Below, one piece after another: positions 34,028-40,572 of a DNA stretch of 64,000 nucleotides. The DNA comes from Pseudomonas sp. A-RE-19 (GTDB taxonomy: Bacteria; Pseudomonadota; Gammaproteobacteria; Pseudomonadales; Pseudomonadaceae): the NCBI RefSeq assembly GCF_019956555.1, contig NZ_JAHBDQ010000023.1, positions 1 through 64,000 of the forward strand, read 5' to 3'. Each line of letters opens with the position of its first letter. Positions within the stretch are counted from its first letter, which is position 1. The position numbers and the translations under genes are program-made. The notes under the pieces are model-generated. The model searched no databases and was not told the DNA's origin. It saw only the letters and a list, made by a program, of their open reading frames with translations.

Positions 34028-35569
34028 TCACACCGGCTGCAACTTGCGCTCAAACACTCCCACCCCATCCAGATCCCGCAGCACGACGCTCAGCTCCCCC
34101 GTCTGCCCATCAATATTCACCTCGCCAAAAAACTGAAACCCGGCAAACGGCGAGGTGTTCTGCGAAGGTGGCGCTTTCTCGAACACCACTTCGGGGCCGA
34201 AGGTTTTATCCAGCGCATTCGGCCCGAAGCTCCCCGCATTCAGCGGCCCCGCGACAAACTCCCAGAACGGTTCGAAGTCCTGAAACGCCGCGCGGTCGGG
34301 GTGGTAATGGTGCGCTGCGCAGTAATGCACATCCGCCGTCAGCCAGACGAAATTGCGCACCTGCTGCGCCCGCAGAAAACCGAGTAATTCAGCGATCTCC
34401 ACTTCACGGCCCTGAGCCGGGCCAGGGTCACCATTGGCCACCGCTTCCCATCGCGTCACACCGGGGCTGACTTCACCGTCGGGCACGCCGAGGCCGATGG
34501 GCATGTCGGCGGCAATGACTTTCCATTGGGCCTGGGAGCCTTTCAATTCACGCTTGAGCCAGTCCAATTGTTCTCGACCAAGAAACGGCTTGGCGGCACC
34601 GAGGTTGTCGTCATTGGCGCCGCGATAACTGCGCATGTCGAGCACGAACACATCGAGCATCGGCCCATAACTCAGCTTGCGATAAATTCGCCCGCCGTCA
34701 TCGGCGCTCTGCAAGCGCATCGGCGCATATTCCAGCCAGGCCTGACGTGCGCGGCCCACCAGGCTGTGGATATCTTTGCTCTTGTAGCGCTCATCCAGTT
34801 GCTTGCCCGGCGACCAGTTGTTCACCACTTCGTGGTCGTCCCACTGCCAGATCTGTGGGACCTCGGCGTTGAAGCGGCGGATGTTTTCATCCATCAGGTT
34901 GTAGCGGTAATTGCCGCGATAGTCGTCGAGGGTTTCGGCGACTTTGCTCTTGGCTTCGCTGGTGAGGTTGCGCCACACACGGCCGCTCTCTGTTGTGAGC
35001 TGCGCAGGTACGGGACCGTCGGCGTAGATGGTGTCGCCGCTGTGGATAAAAAAGTCCGGAAGGCGCAGACGCATCGCTTCGTAGATGCGCATGCCGCCGA
35101 TGTCCGGGTTGATGCCGAAGCCCTGACCGACCGTGTCACCACTCCAGACAAAGCGAATATCCCGCCGGGCGGTTGGCACACTGCGCAGATGACCGAACCA
35201 CGGTTCACTGGCGACACCGGTCTGAGCATCTTCGAAAGTCACGCGGTAGAAAATCGCCTGATCGGCGGGCAGCCCCGTGAGTTCGACCCGGGCGGTGAAA
35301 TCGGTACGGGCATCGGCCAATGGCGAGACGAATCGACGAGGGTTGCTGAACAGGCTGCGCGTGTCCCATTCCACCACCATCCGCGCCGCACGGTCGCTAC
35401 GGCTCCAGATCATCGCCCGGTCGCCCAACAGGTCACCGGACTGCACGCCATCGGTGAGTAGCGGCCGATCCTTGACCGAAGCAATCACCGATGGCGCCAG
35501 GCCGGGCAGCAACAGCCCGGCGCCAACGGCTTGCATGACACGACGACGGCTGAGGTCGAATTCGCTCAT
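34028..35569 (-). CDS. phoD: PhoD-family alkaline phosphatase/phosphodiesterase, Tat-exported
   Basis: A 513-residue periplasmic or secreted metallophosphoesterase. The start at 35569 follows GGGAGAGC and opens a twin-arginine signal, SRRRVMQAVGAGLLLPG, whereas the longer reading frame adds 101 residues of non-coding character. PhoD signatures are WSGDTVGQGFGINPD (recalling the usual SGD motif), FFIHSGDTIYADGP, QIWQWDDHEVVNNW, MRSYRGAND and VWLTADVHYCAAHHYHPD, which supply the metal-binding D, N and H residues. Calcium/iron and Tat export are known for PhoD. It is divergent from the bacteriocin gene, with a REP doublet in the spacer. Confidence 0.93.
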   Translation of the reverse strand: MSEFDLSRRRVMQAVGAGLLLPGLAPSVIASVKDRPLLTDGVQSGDLLGDRAMIWSRSDRAARMVVEWDTRSLFSNPRRFVSPLADARTDFTARVELTGLPADQAIFYRVTFEDAQTGVASEPWFGHLRSVPTARRDIRFVWSGDTVGQGFGINPDIGGMRIYEAMRLRLPDFFIHSGDTIYADGPVPAQLTTESGRVWRNLTSEAKSKVAETLDDYRGNYRYNLMDENIRRFNAEVPQIWQWDDHEVVNNWSPGKQLDERYKSKDIHSLVGRARQAWLEYAPMRLQSADDGGRIYRKLSYGPMLDVFVLDMRSYRGANDDNLGAAKPFLGREQLDWLKRELKGSQAQWKVIAADMPIGLGVPDGEVSPGVTRWEAVANGDPGPAQGREVEIAELLGFLRAQQVRNFVWLTADVHYCAAHHYHPDRAAFQDFEPFWEFVAGPLNAGSFGPNALDKTFGPEVVFEKAPPSQNTSPFAGFQFFGEVNIDGQTGELSVVLRDLDGVGVFERKLQPV

Positions 35570-35651
35570 GGTGCTCTCCCTGAAAAAAGAAAACTTAAGC
35601 ATGGCTGGATGAATCAGGTATGACACAAAAATCTGCCAACACCACAAATCC

Positions 35652-35736
35652 ATTGTGGGAGCGAGCCTGCTCGCGATAGCGGTCTGATAGCCAGCATCAA
35701 TGCTGAATGTGATGGCCTCATCGCGAGCAGGCTCGC
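35652..35736. repeat. REP doublet with truncated right arm
   Basis: The left arm (35652-35677) is complete, with GTGGGAGCGAGCCTGCTCGC; the right arm (35720-35736) ends at GGCTCGC and then diverges. It is located in the spacer between divergent phoD and the bacteriocin gene. Confidence 0.85.
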
Positions 35737-35771
35737 CAGGGCTTGGCGATCTAGCCAGGTAACGCCATGGA

Positions 35772-35836
35772 TTAGGAAATTTCCGCACCACCTTTAGGAA
35801 ACGTCCTAACGCCAGCCCTTGAACGTCCCAGTTAGG
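35772..35836 (+). promoter_or_regulatory. TTAGGA-repeat candidate operator upstream of the bacteriocin gene
   Basis: TTAGGA occurs at 35772 and 35794, exactly 22 bases apart (two helical turns); the second copy is half of a perfect palindrome TTAGGA-AACG-TCCTAA (35794-35809). The first is followed by the palindrome GGAAATTTCC (35775-35784), and TTAGG recurs at 35832. Such spacing suggests binding of a dimeric regulator. I see no canonical LexA box, so the controlling protein is unknown. Confidence 0.4.
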
Positions 35837-35874
35837 TTTGCGGCTTTCCCAGCCACACGCAGAAAAGGACACCG

Positions 35875-37212
35875 ATGGCTCGCAACAAGGACATACCCCA
35901 AGTCTGGGAACATGGCGGTGGTGGTGGCGGCTCGGGCATTGGATATCGTTACCTGCGAGACATGACCCCGACTGAGCTGGCCGAGCGTGATGCCAGACAA
36001 AAAGCCTACGACGACATGCTCGCCCGACAACAAACGTATGAAGACCGTCTCGTCAGGCAAGCCGAAAAACGCAAACAAGCCGCCACCAAAGGATGCGTGT
36101 TCGCCAAAAGCTGCAACCTCTCCGACGGCGTCATCAATCACCACAACCCCGCCGGGTTTGTCCCGGTCGAGAGACTGGCCGACTACGGGGCCTGGGCCGT
36201 ACTGGGCACTGGCGCGGCGATTACCACCGAAGGCATACCGCTTAAATGGGTGGCCGGCTCGACCACGGGCAACACCCTGGCTCAGCGTCTCGGCGGTTCG
36301 CTTGCCCTCGGTCTGCTGACAAGTTCAACGGCGGTGGCAACCACTGCAGCGGTCGGCACCGTCGCGCTCTTGATGCCGAACACCCGCCTTTCCCCCGACA
36401 GCGCCTTCTACAAGAAAGAACAGTACGCGCAGCTGGATACCGGACGAACCCGGGTGCGCCTCAACGTGAGGACCTTGCCGGACGGCTCCGTCAACGCATA
36501 CGGCTTCTACACCGGCGGGAAAAAAGACTGGGAATTTGTCCCGGTCATCAAGGCCACCCAGGAAGGCGAACAGTTTGTCGCCGACATCGGCAACGGCATC
36601 GGCCTGATCTGGACACCCGCAGCGAATCCCGACGAGGTACCGCGCATCCCGGCCCTCGAAGGCGCCCCGCCGCTGCCGACGATTTGGGTGTATCCGCCCA
36701 CCGAGCAGGCCAACAAGGTCCTGGTGAACCCGGAGCATCCACCCGAGTATCAGGATGCGATTATCTGGTTCCCTGCGGATGCGGGGCTTGAGCCGATCTA
36801 CATCGTGCTCAATGCCCGGTATGAACCCGGTGGGGTTACGGGGGTGGGCGAGGATGTGTCGGGTATTTGGCTTGCTGGGGCTGACACCGGGTTAGGTGCT
36901 CCGATTCCAACGCGGATTGCGGATCAGTTAAGAGGACAAACGTTTAGGGACTTCGACGCTTTCAGAAAGGCATTTTGGACTGCCGTTGGGAACGATCCTG
37001 AGCTGCTCAGCCAGTTCAAACCAACCAACAAGGGCAAACTCTTGAACGGCAAAGCACCCTTTGCCCAAAGGCTGGAACACAATGGGGAGAATTCTCGCTA
37101 CGAAATACATCATATTGAGAATATCCAGAATGGGGGCGCGGTTTATGACGTGGACAACCTCGCAATAGTTACGCCGAAACGACACGCAGAGATTCACAGG
37201 GAGGACAGGTAA
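35875..37212 (+). CDS. S-type pyocin/colicin E9-like DNase bacteriocin (HNH nuclease)
   Basis: A 445-residue killer protein. The C-terminal 115 residues closely follow the colicin E9 DNase: GAPIPTRIADQLRGQTFRDF, FRKAFWTAVGNDPEL, and the HNH-type core EIHHIENIQNGGAVYDVDN followed by TPKRHAEIH, with all zinc and catalytic histidines present. Residues about 190-320 resemble the pyocin S translocation domain (RVRLNVRTLPDGSVNAYGF, VADIGNGIGLIWTPAANP). The N-terminus is glycine-rich (HGGGGGGSGIGYRY), then charged and helical, then GCVFAKSC and NHHNPAGFVP. At 445 residues it is far shorter than S-type pyocins, and no receptor-binding domain is evident, so its uptake route is open. The stop overlaps the first immunity gene by one base. 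No signal peptide. Confidence 0.9.
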   Translation: MARNKDIPQVWEHGGGGGGSGIGYRYLRDMTPTELAERDARQKAYDDMLARQQTYEDRLVRQAEKRKQAATKGCVFAKSCNLSDGVINHHNPAGFVPVERLADYGAWAVLGTGAAITTEGIPLKWVAGSTTGNTLAQRLGGSLALGLLTSSTAVATTAAVGTVALLMPNTRLSPDSAFYKKEQYAQLDTGRTRVRLNVRTLPDGSVNAYGFYTGGKKDWEFVPVIKATQEGEQFVADIGNGIGLIWTPAANPDEVPRIPALEGAPPLPTIWVYPPTEQANKVLVNPEHPPEYQDAIIWFPADAGLEPIYIVLNARYEPGGVTGVGEDVSGIWLAGADTGLGAPIPTRIADQLRGQTFRDFDAFRKAFWTAVGNDPELLSQFKPTNKGKLLNGKAPFAQRLEHNGENSRYEIHHIENIQNGGAVYDVDNLAIVTPKRHAEIHREDR

Positions 37213-37466
37213 TGACTCTGAAAAGCAGCGTTTCAGATTACACGGAAGAAGAATTCATCAGGCTGCTTCAATGCATCATAGGAAACGAGGAAAGCGAAGA
37301 GGAGGAAAACAGGCTTGTGCATCACTTCAACACCATATGTGAACACCCAGCAGGCTCTGATTTGATTTTCTACCCGGAAGACGACGCCGATGACTCGGCA
37401 GAAGGCATCACCCGCACACTCAAGGATTGGCGTGCCGCTCATGGCTTACCGGGTTTCAGAATTTGA
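37212..37466 (+). CDS. DNase bacteriocin immunity protein (Im9 family), cognate
   Basis: An 84-residue acidic protein of the colicin/pyocin immunity family (Im2/Im7/Im8/Im9, 85-87 residues). It shows SVSDYTEEEFIRLL at helix I, an acidic variable helix II, and the conserved helix III word HPAGSDLIFYPEDDADDS, ending WRAAHGLPGF. It binds and blocks the DNase domain in the producing cell. Its ATG overlaps the toxin stop codon (TAATG), so toxin and antidote are coupled; this makes it the likely cognate partner of the nuclease. Confidence 0.93.
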   Translation: MTLKSSVSDYTEEEFIRLLQCIIGNEESEEEENRLVHHFNTICEHPAGSDLIFYPEDDADDSAEGITRTLKDWRAAHGLPGFRI

Positions 37467-37499
37467 TCTGGAGAACTGTAGTACCCAGAGGGCCGAGTA

Positions 37500-37751
37500 A
37501 TGGACTTTAAGAGCAATCTTGCCGACTACACAAAACAGGAATTCAAAGCGCTGATTGGCGCTATCGACGATGCCGAAATAGAGGAAGACCGGGGGAAGTT
37601 GGTGGAGCACTTCAACAAGATCGTGCCGCACCCAGCGGGGAGCGATTTGCTGTTCTATCCAGAGGATGGAGCAGATGACTCGCCGGAGGGAGTCGTGCAG
37701 ACAATCGAAGACTATTGCGCGTCCAAAGGCTTGCCAGGTTTCAGAGACTGA
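37500..37751 (+). CDS. Second DNase immunity protein (Im9 family), divergent
   Basis: An 83-residue paralogue of the upstream immunity protein, 33 bases downstream and on the same strand. Helix III is kept (HPAGSDLLFYPEDGADDS), but helix I/II residues, which set toxin specificity in Im2/Im9, differ strongly (LADYTKQEFKALIGAIDDA against SVSDYTEEEFIRLLQCII). The C-termini are alike (GLPGF). It is probably an orphan immunity gene protecting against another DNase bacteriocin, or a remnant of a swapped toxin cassette. No second toxin fragment is visible after it. Confidence 0.9.
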   Translation: MDFKSNLADYTKQEFKALIGAIDDAEIEEDRGKLVEHFNKIVPHPAGSDLLFYPEDGADDSPEGVVQTIEDYCASKGLPGFRD

Positions 37752-37808
37752 TGCAAAAAACTGAAGTCATGAAGCCGCCGACCTGCCTCGATGTCGGGGT
37801 GATAGGAA

Positions 37809-37875
37809 AAAAGATCGCAGCCTTCAACAGTTCCTACAGATTCGGGGCAGGAGCTGCCGAAGGCTGCGATCTTTT
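37809..37875. repeat. Inverted repeat after fruA, possible bidirectional terminator
   Basis: AAAAGATCGCAGCCTTC (37809-37825) pairs perfectly with 37859-37875 around a 33-base loop that itself contains TCCTACAGATTC and GCAGGAGCTG. A or T runs at both ends would allow termination of both the immunity transcript and the fru operon. It belongs to the same palindrome family as 47794-47869. Confidence 0.75.
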
Positions 37876-37879
37876 GCTG

Positions 37880-39619
37880 TTAAGCGTTAGCCGGTTCCAG
37901 CGCCAACTCCACCGTTTCCGGCCGTTTGAGCACCGAATACGTCACCGCCGTCAGCAAACTCCCGGCCACGATCGCCAGCAGATACAACAGCGCGTGGTTG
38001 ATCGCATTCGGAATCAGCATCACGAACAACCCGCCGTGCGGCGCCATGAGTTTGCAACCGAAGTACATCGACAACGCACCGGTCAGCGCGCCGCCGGCGA
38101 TGCTCGCCGGAATCACCCGCAATGGATCTTTCGCCGCAAACGGAATGGCGCCCTCGGAGATAAAGCACAGTCCCAACACCAGCGCCGCTTTACCGGCCTC
38201 GCGTTCAGCCTGGGCGAACTTGCGTCGGGCAATGAACGTGGCAATGCCCAGGCCAATCGGCGGCACCATACCGGCGGCCATGGTCGCGGCCATCGGTGCA
38301 TAACTTTGCGACGCCAGCAGCCCCACCGAAAACGCGTAAGCCGCTTTGTTGATCGGCCCGCCGAGGTCGACGCACATCATGCCGCCCAGCAGCACACCCA
38401 GCAGAATCGCGTTGGTGGTACCCATACTGTCGAGGAAATGCGTGAGCCCCGCGAGCATCCCGGCAACCGGTTTGCCGACCACGTAGATCATCACCAGACC
38501 GGTGAACAGACTCGCCAGCAACGGGATGATCAGGATCGGTTTCAGCGCCTCGAGGCTCTGCGGCAAACGTGCATAACGGTTGATCGCCTGGGCCGCATAG
38601 CCGGCGATGAAACCGGCGATGATCCCACCGATGAAACCGGCGCCCAGGGTGCTCGCCAGCAAACCACCGATCATCCCCGGCGCCAGGCCCGGGCGGTCGG
38701 CGATCGAGTAGGCGATGTACCCTGCCAACAGCGGCACCATCAGTTTGAACGCAGTCTCGCCGCCGATCTGCATCAGCGCTGCCGCCAGCGTGCCTTGCTC
38801 CTTGAACGCGGTGATGCCGAACACGAAGGACAAGGCGATCATCAGACCGCCCGCCACCACCATCGGCAACATGAACGAGACACCGGTCAGCAGGTGTTTG
38901 TAGATACCGGTCTTTTCTTGCTTGGCCGGGCCTTTGGCGCCGGTCGAAGCGCTTTCCTGCTTGCCTTCGGCCAGGGCTTTGTTCAGCGTGGCTTCGGCTT
39001 GTTTCAGGGCGATGCCCGTGCCGCACCGGTAGATCTTCTTGCCGGCGAACCGCTCGGTGGCGACTTCGATGTCTGCCGCCAGCAGCACCACGTCGGCATT
39101 GGCAATCGCCTCTGCGCTGAGTGGGTTGCGCGCGCCGACCGAGCCTTGGGTTTCCACTTGCAAGTCATAGCCCAGACGCTTGGCCGCTTGCTGCAAGGCT
39201 TCGGCGGCCATAAAGGTGTGGGCGACACCGGTCGGGCACGCGGTGACGGCCACCAGGCGCGGCGCACTTTTAACGACCGCAGCCGGCTCGGCGGTGGCTT
39301 CGGACGCGACGTAAACCTCGGCCTCCTCCACCCCGCGACGCAGCACCGCTTCAACATCTTGCAGGGCTTGGGCCGGGGTGCTCTGGAACACGCGTTTACC
39401 GACGAACCGCGACATATCCACAGGCCCGCTGGTCACCAGCAACACCCACTCGGCGGCTTCGATGGTCGCAGCCGACAGTTGGCGTTCCGGATGAGCTACA
39501 TCAACGACTTCGACACTGGTGCTCCAGCCCTGACGCTGGGCGGCTGCATCGAGCAGACGAGCACACAGCACACTGGTGACCATGCCGTTCGGGCAGGCCG
39601 TAACAATGGCTAATTTCAT
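37880..39619 (-). CDS. fruA: Fructose PTS permease EIIBC (FruA)
   Basis: An inner-membrane protein of 579 residues that imports fructose and phosphorylates it to fructose 1-phosphate. It has two EIIB-type domains, one with VTACPNGMVTSVL at the N-terminus and one with VTACPTGVAHTFMAAEAL (about residue 125; the cysteine of the second is the usual phosphorylation site), and then an EIIC domain of about eight to ten helices (LTGVSFMLPMVVAGGLMIAL, GGPINKAAYAF, MVPPIGLGIATFIARR). The start at 39619 is chosen because the upstream-extended frame only reads through fruK in another frame. It is the last gene of fruBKA, 11 bases after fruK. Confidence 0.96.
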   Translation of the reverse strand: MKLAIVTACPNGMVTSVLCARLLDAAAQRQGWSTSVEVVDVAHPERQLSAATIEAAEWVLLVTSGPVDMSRFVGKRVFQSTPAQALQDVEAVLRRGVEEAEVYVASEATAEPAAVVKSAPRLVAVTACPTGVAHTFMAAEALQQAAKRLGYDLQVETQGSVGARNPLSAEAIANADVVLLAADIEVATERFAGKKIYRCGTGIALKQAEATLNKALAEGKQESASTGAKGPAKQEKTGIYKHLLTGVSFMLPMVVAGGLMIALSFVFGITAFKEQGTLAAALMQIGGETAFKLMVPLLAGYIAYSIADRPGLAPGMIGGLLASTLGAGFIGGIIAGFIAGYAAQAINRYARLPQSLEALKPILIIPLLASLFTGLVMIYVVGKPVAGMLAGLTHFLDSMGTTNAILLGVLLGGMMCVDLGGPINKAAYAFSVGLLASQSYAPMAATMAAGMVPPIGLGIATFIARRKFAQAEREAGKAALVLGLCFISEGAIPFAAKDPLRVIPASIAGGALTGALSMYFGCKLMAPHGGLFVMLIPNAINHALLYLLAIVAGSLLTAVTYSVLKRPETVELALEPANA

Positions 39620-39630
39620 TGCAAACCCTC

Positions 39631-40572
39631 TTATTGTTCTGTCAGGGGGCGCAGGCGCACGCCCTGTTCGAGGTGCGCCAGTTGCGCGGGGTCGCCGATA
39701 CCAAAACCGATCTGGGTAACGGCCATGGCGGCAATCGCGGTGGCGGTGCGTAAGGTTTGTTCGGGCGTATCGGCACTGAGCAAACCGTGCAGCATGCCGG
39801 CCAGCAACGAGTCCCCCGCACCGACGGTGCTGACCACGCAGACCTTGGGCGGCGTGGCGTGCATGGCCGAACCGACACTGAACCAGTTCACCCCGTCGGC
39901 ACCATCGGAAATCACCACGTGCTCGATGCCATGGGCATGCAAGCGGCTCGCTGCCTCGGCTTGGGCGCCCACGGAAACCACCTCGCAACCCAGCGCATCA
40001 GCCAGTTCTTCGGTGTTGGGTTTGATCAGCCACGGGCCAGCCGCCAGAGCTGCGCGCAAGGCTTCACCGCTGGTGTCGAGCGCCACTTTCAAACCGCGTT
40101 TTTTCAAGCGCTGGATCAACTCCCGCAACCACTGAGGATTCACCCCCCGAGGCAAACTACCGGCGACGACGACCGCATCATGCCCTGGAGCAATCTGATC
40201 GAGACGATCGAGCAAGGCCTGCTGCGCCGCTTCACTGACCCTCGGCCCAGGACCGTTGATGTCGGTGATGCGCCCATCGCTTTCCGCCAGTTTGATGTTG
40301 CTGCGGGTCTCGCCGGGGACGCGGATAAACGCGTCGGTAAAACCGCGTTTGGCGAACAGGGTTTCGAACGCCTGAAGGTTGTCTGCCCCGAGAAAACCGC
40401 TGACGGTCAACTGATGCCCGAGGTCCACCAACACCTGTGCCACGTTCACACCCTTGCCAGCGGCGTGGGTGTGCATTTCGTCGCTGCGATTGACCTGACC
40501 GGGGGTAAGGAGCGGCAACTGAACGGTGAGGTCCAGCGCCGGGTTGAGGGTCAGGGTTAAGATCTTGGCCAT
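39631..40572 (-). CDS. fruK: 1-phosphofructokinase (FruK)
   Basis: A 313-residue PfkB-family kinase that converts fructose 1-phosphate to fructose 1,6-bisphosphate, downstream of FruA. PfkB signatures are present: the substrate end TLNPALDLTV and GKGVNVAQVLVDLG, and the ATP/catalytic motif STVGAGDSLLAGMLHGL with the catalytic Asp in GAGDS. Its ATG overlaps the stop codon of fruB (TAATG), giving translational coupling in the fruBKA operon. Confidence 0.96.
   Translation of the reverse strand: MAKILTLTLNPALDLTVQLPLLTPGQVNRSDEMHTHAAGKGVNVAQVLVDLGHQLTVSGFLGADNLQAFETLFAKRGFTDAFIRVPGETRSNIKLAESDGRITDINGPGPRVSEAAQQALLDRLDQIAPGHDAVVVAGSLPRGVNPQWLRELIQRLKKRGLKVALDTSGEALRAALAAGPWLIKPNTEELADALGCEVVSVGAQAEAASRLHAHGIEHVVISDGADGVNWFSVGSAMHATPPKVCVVSTVGAGDSLLAGMLHGLLSADTPEQTLRTATAIAAMAVTQIGFGIGDPAQLAHLEQGVRLRPLTEQ

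Noticed and set aside
35570..35874. LexA-type SOS box in front of the bacteriocin
   Set aside because: I looked for CTG-N10-CAG palindromes with AT-rich centre and found none; the TTAGGA repeats are reported instead.
35875..37751. Prophage or tailocin origin of the bacteriocin locus
   Set aside because: No phage structural, lysis, integrase or regulator genes surround it; the flanks are phoD and the fru operon.
37715..39613. 632-codon frame on the plus strand over fruA
   Set aside because: The sequence is rich in H, R and Q as expected from the reverse complement of a GC-rich gene, and fruA on the other strand is unmistakable.
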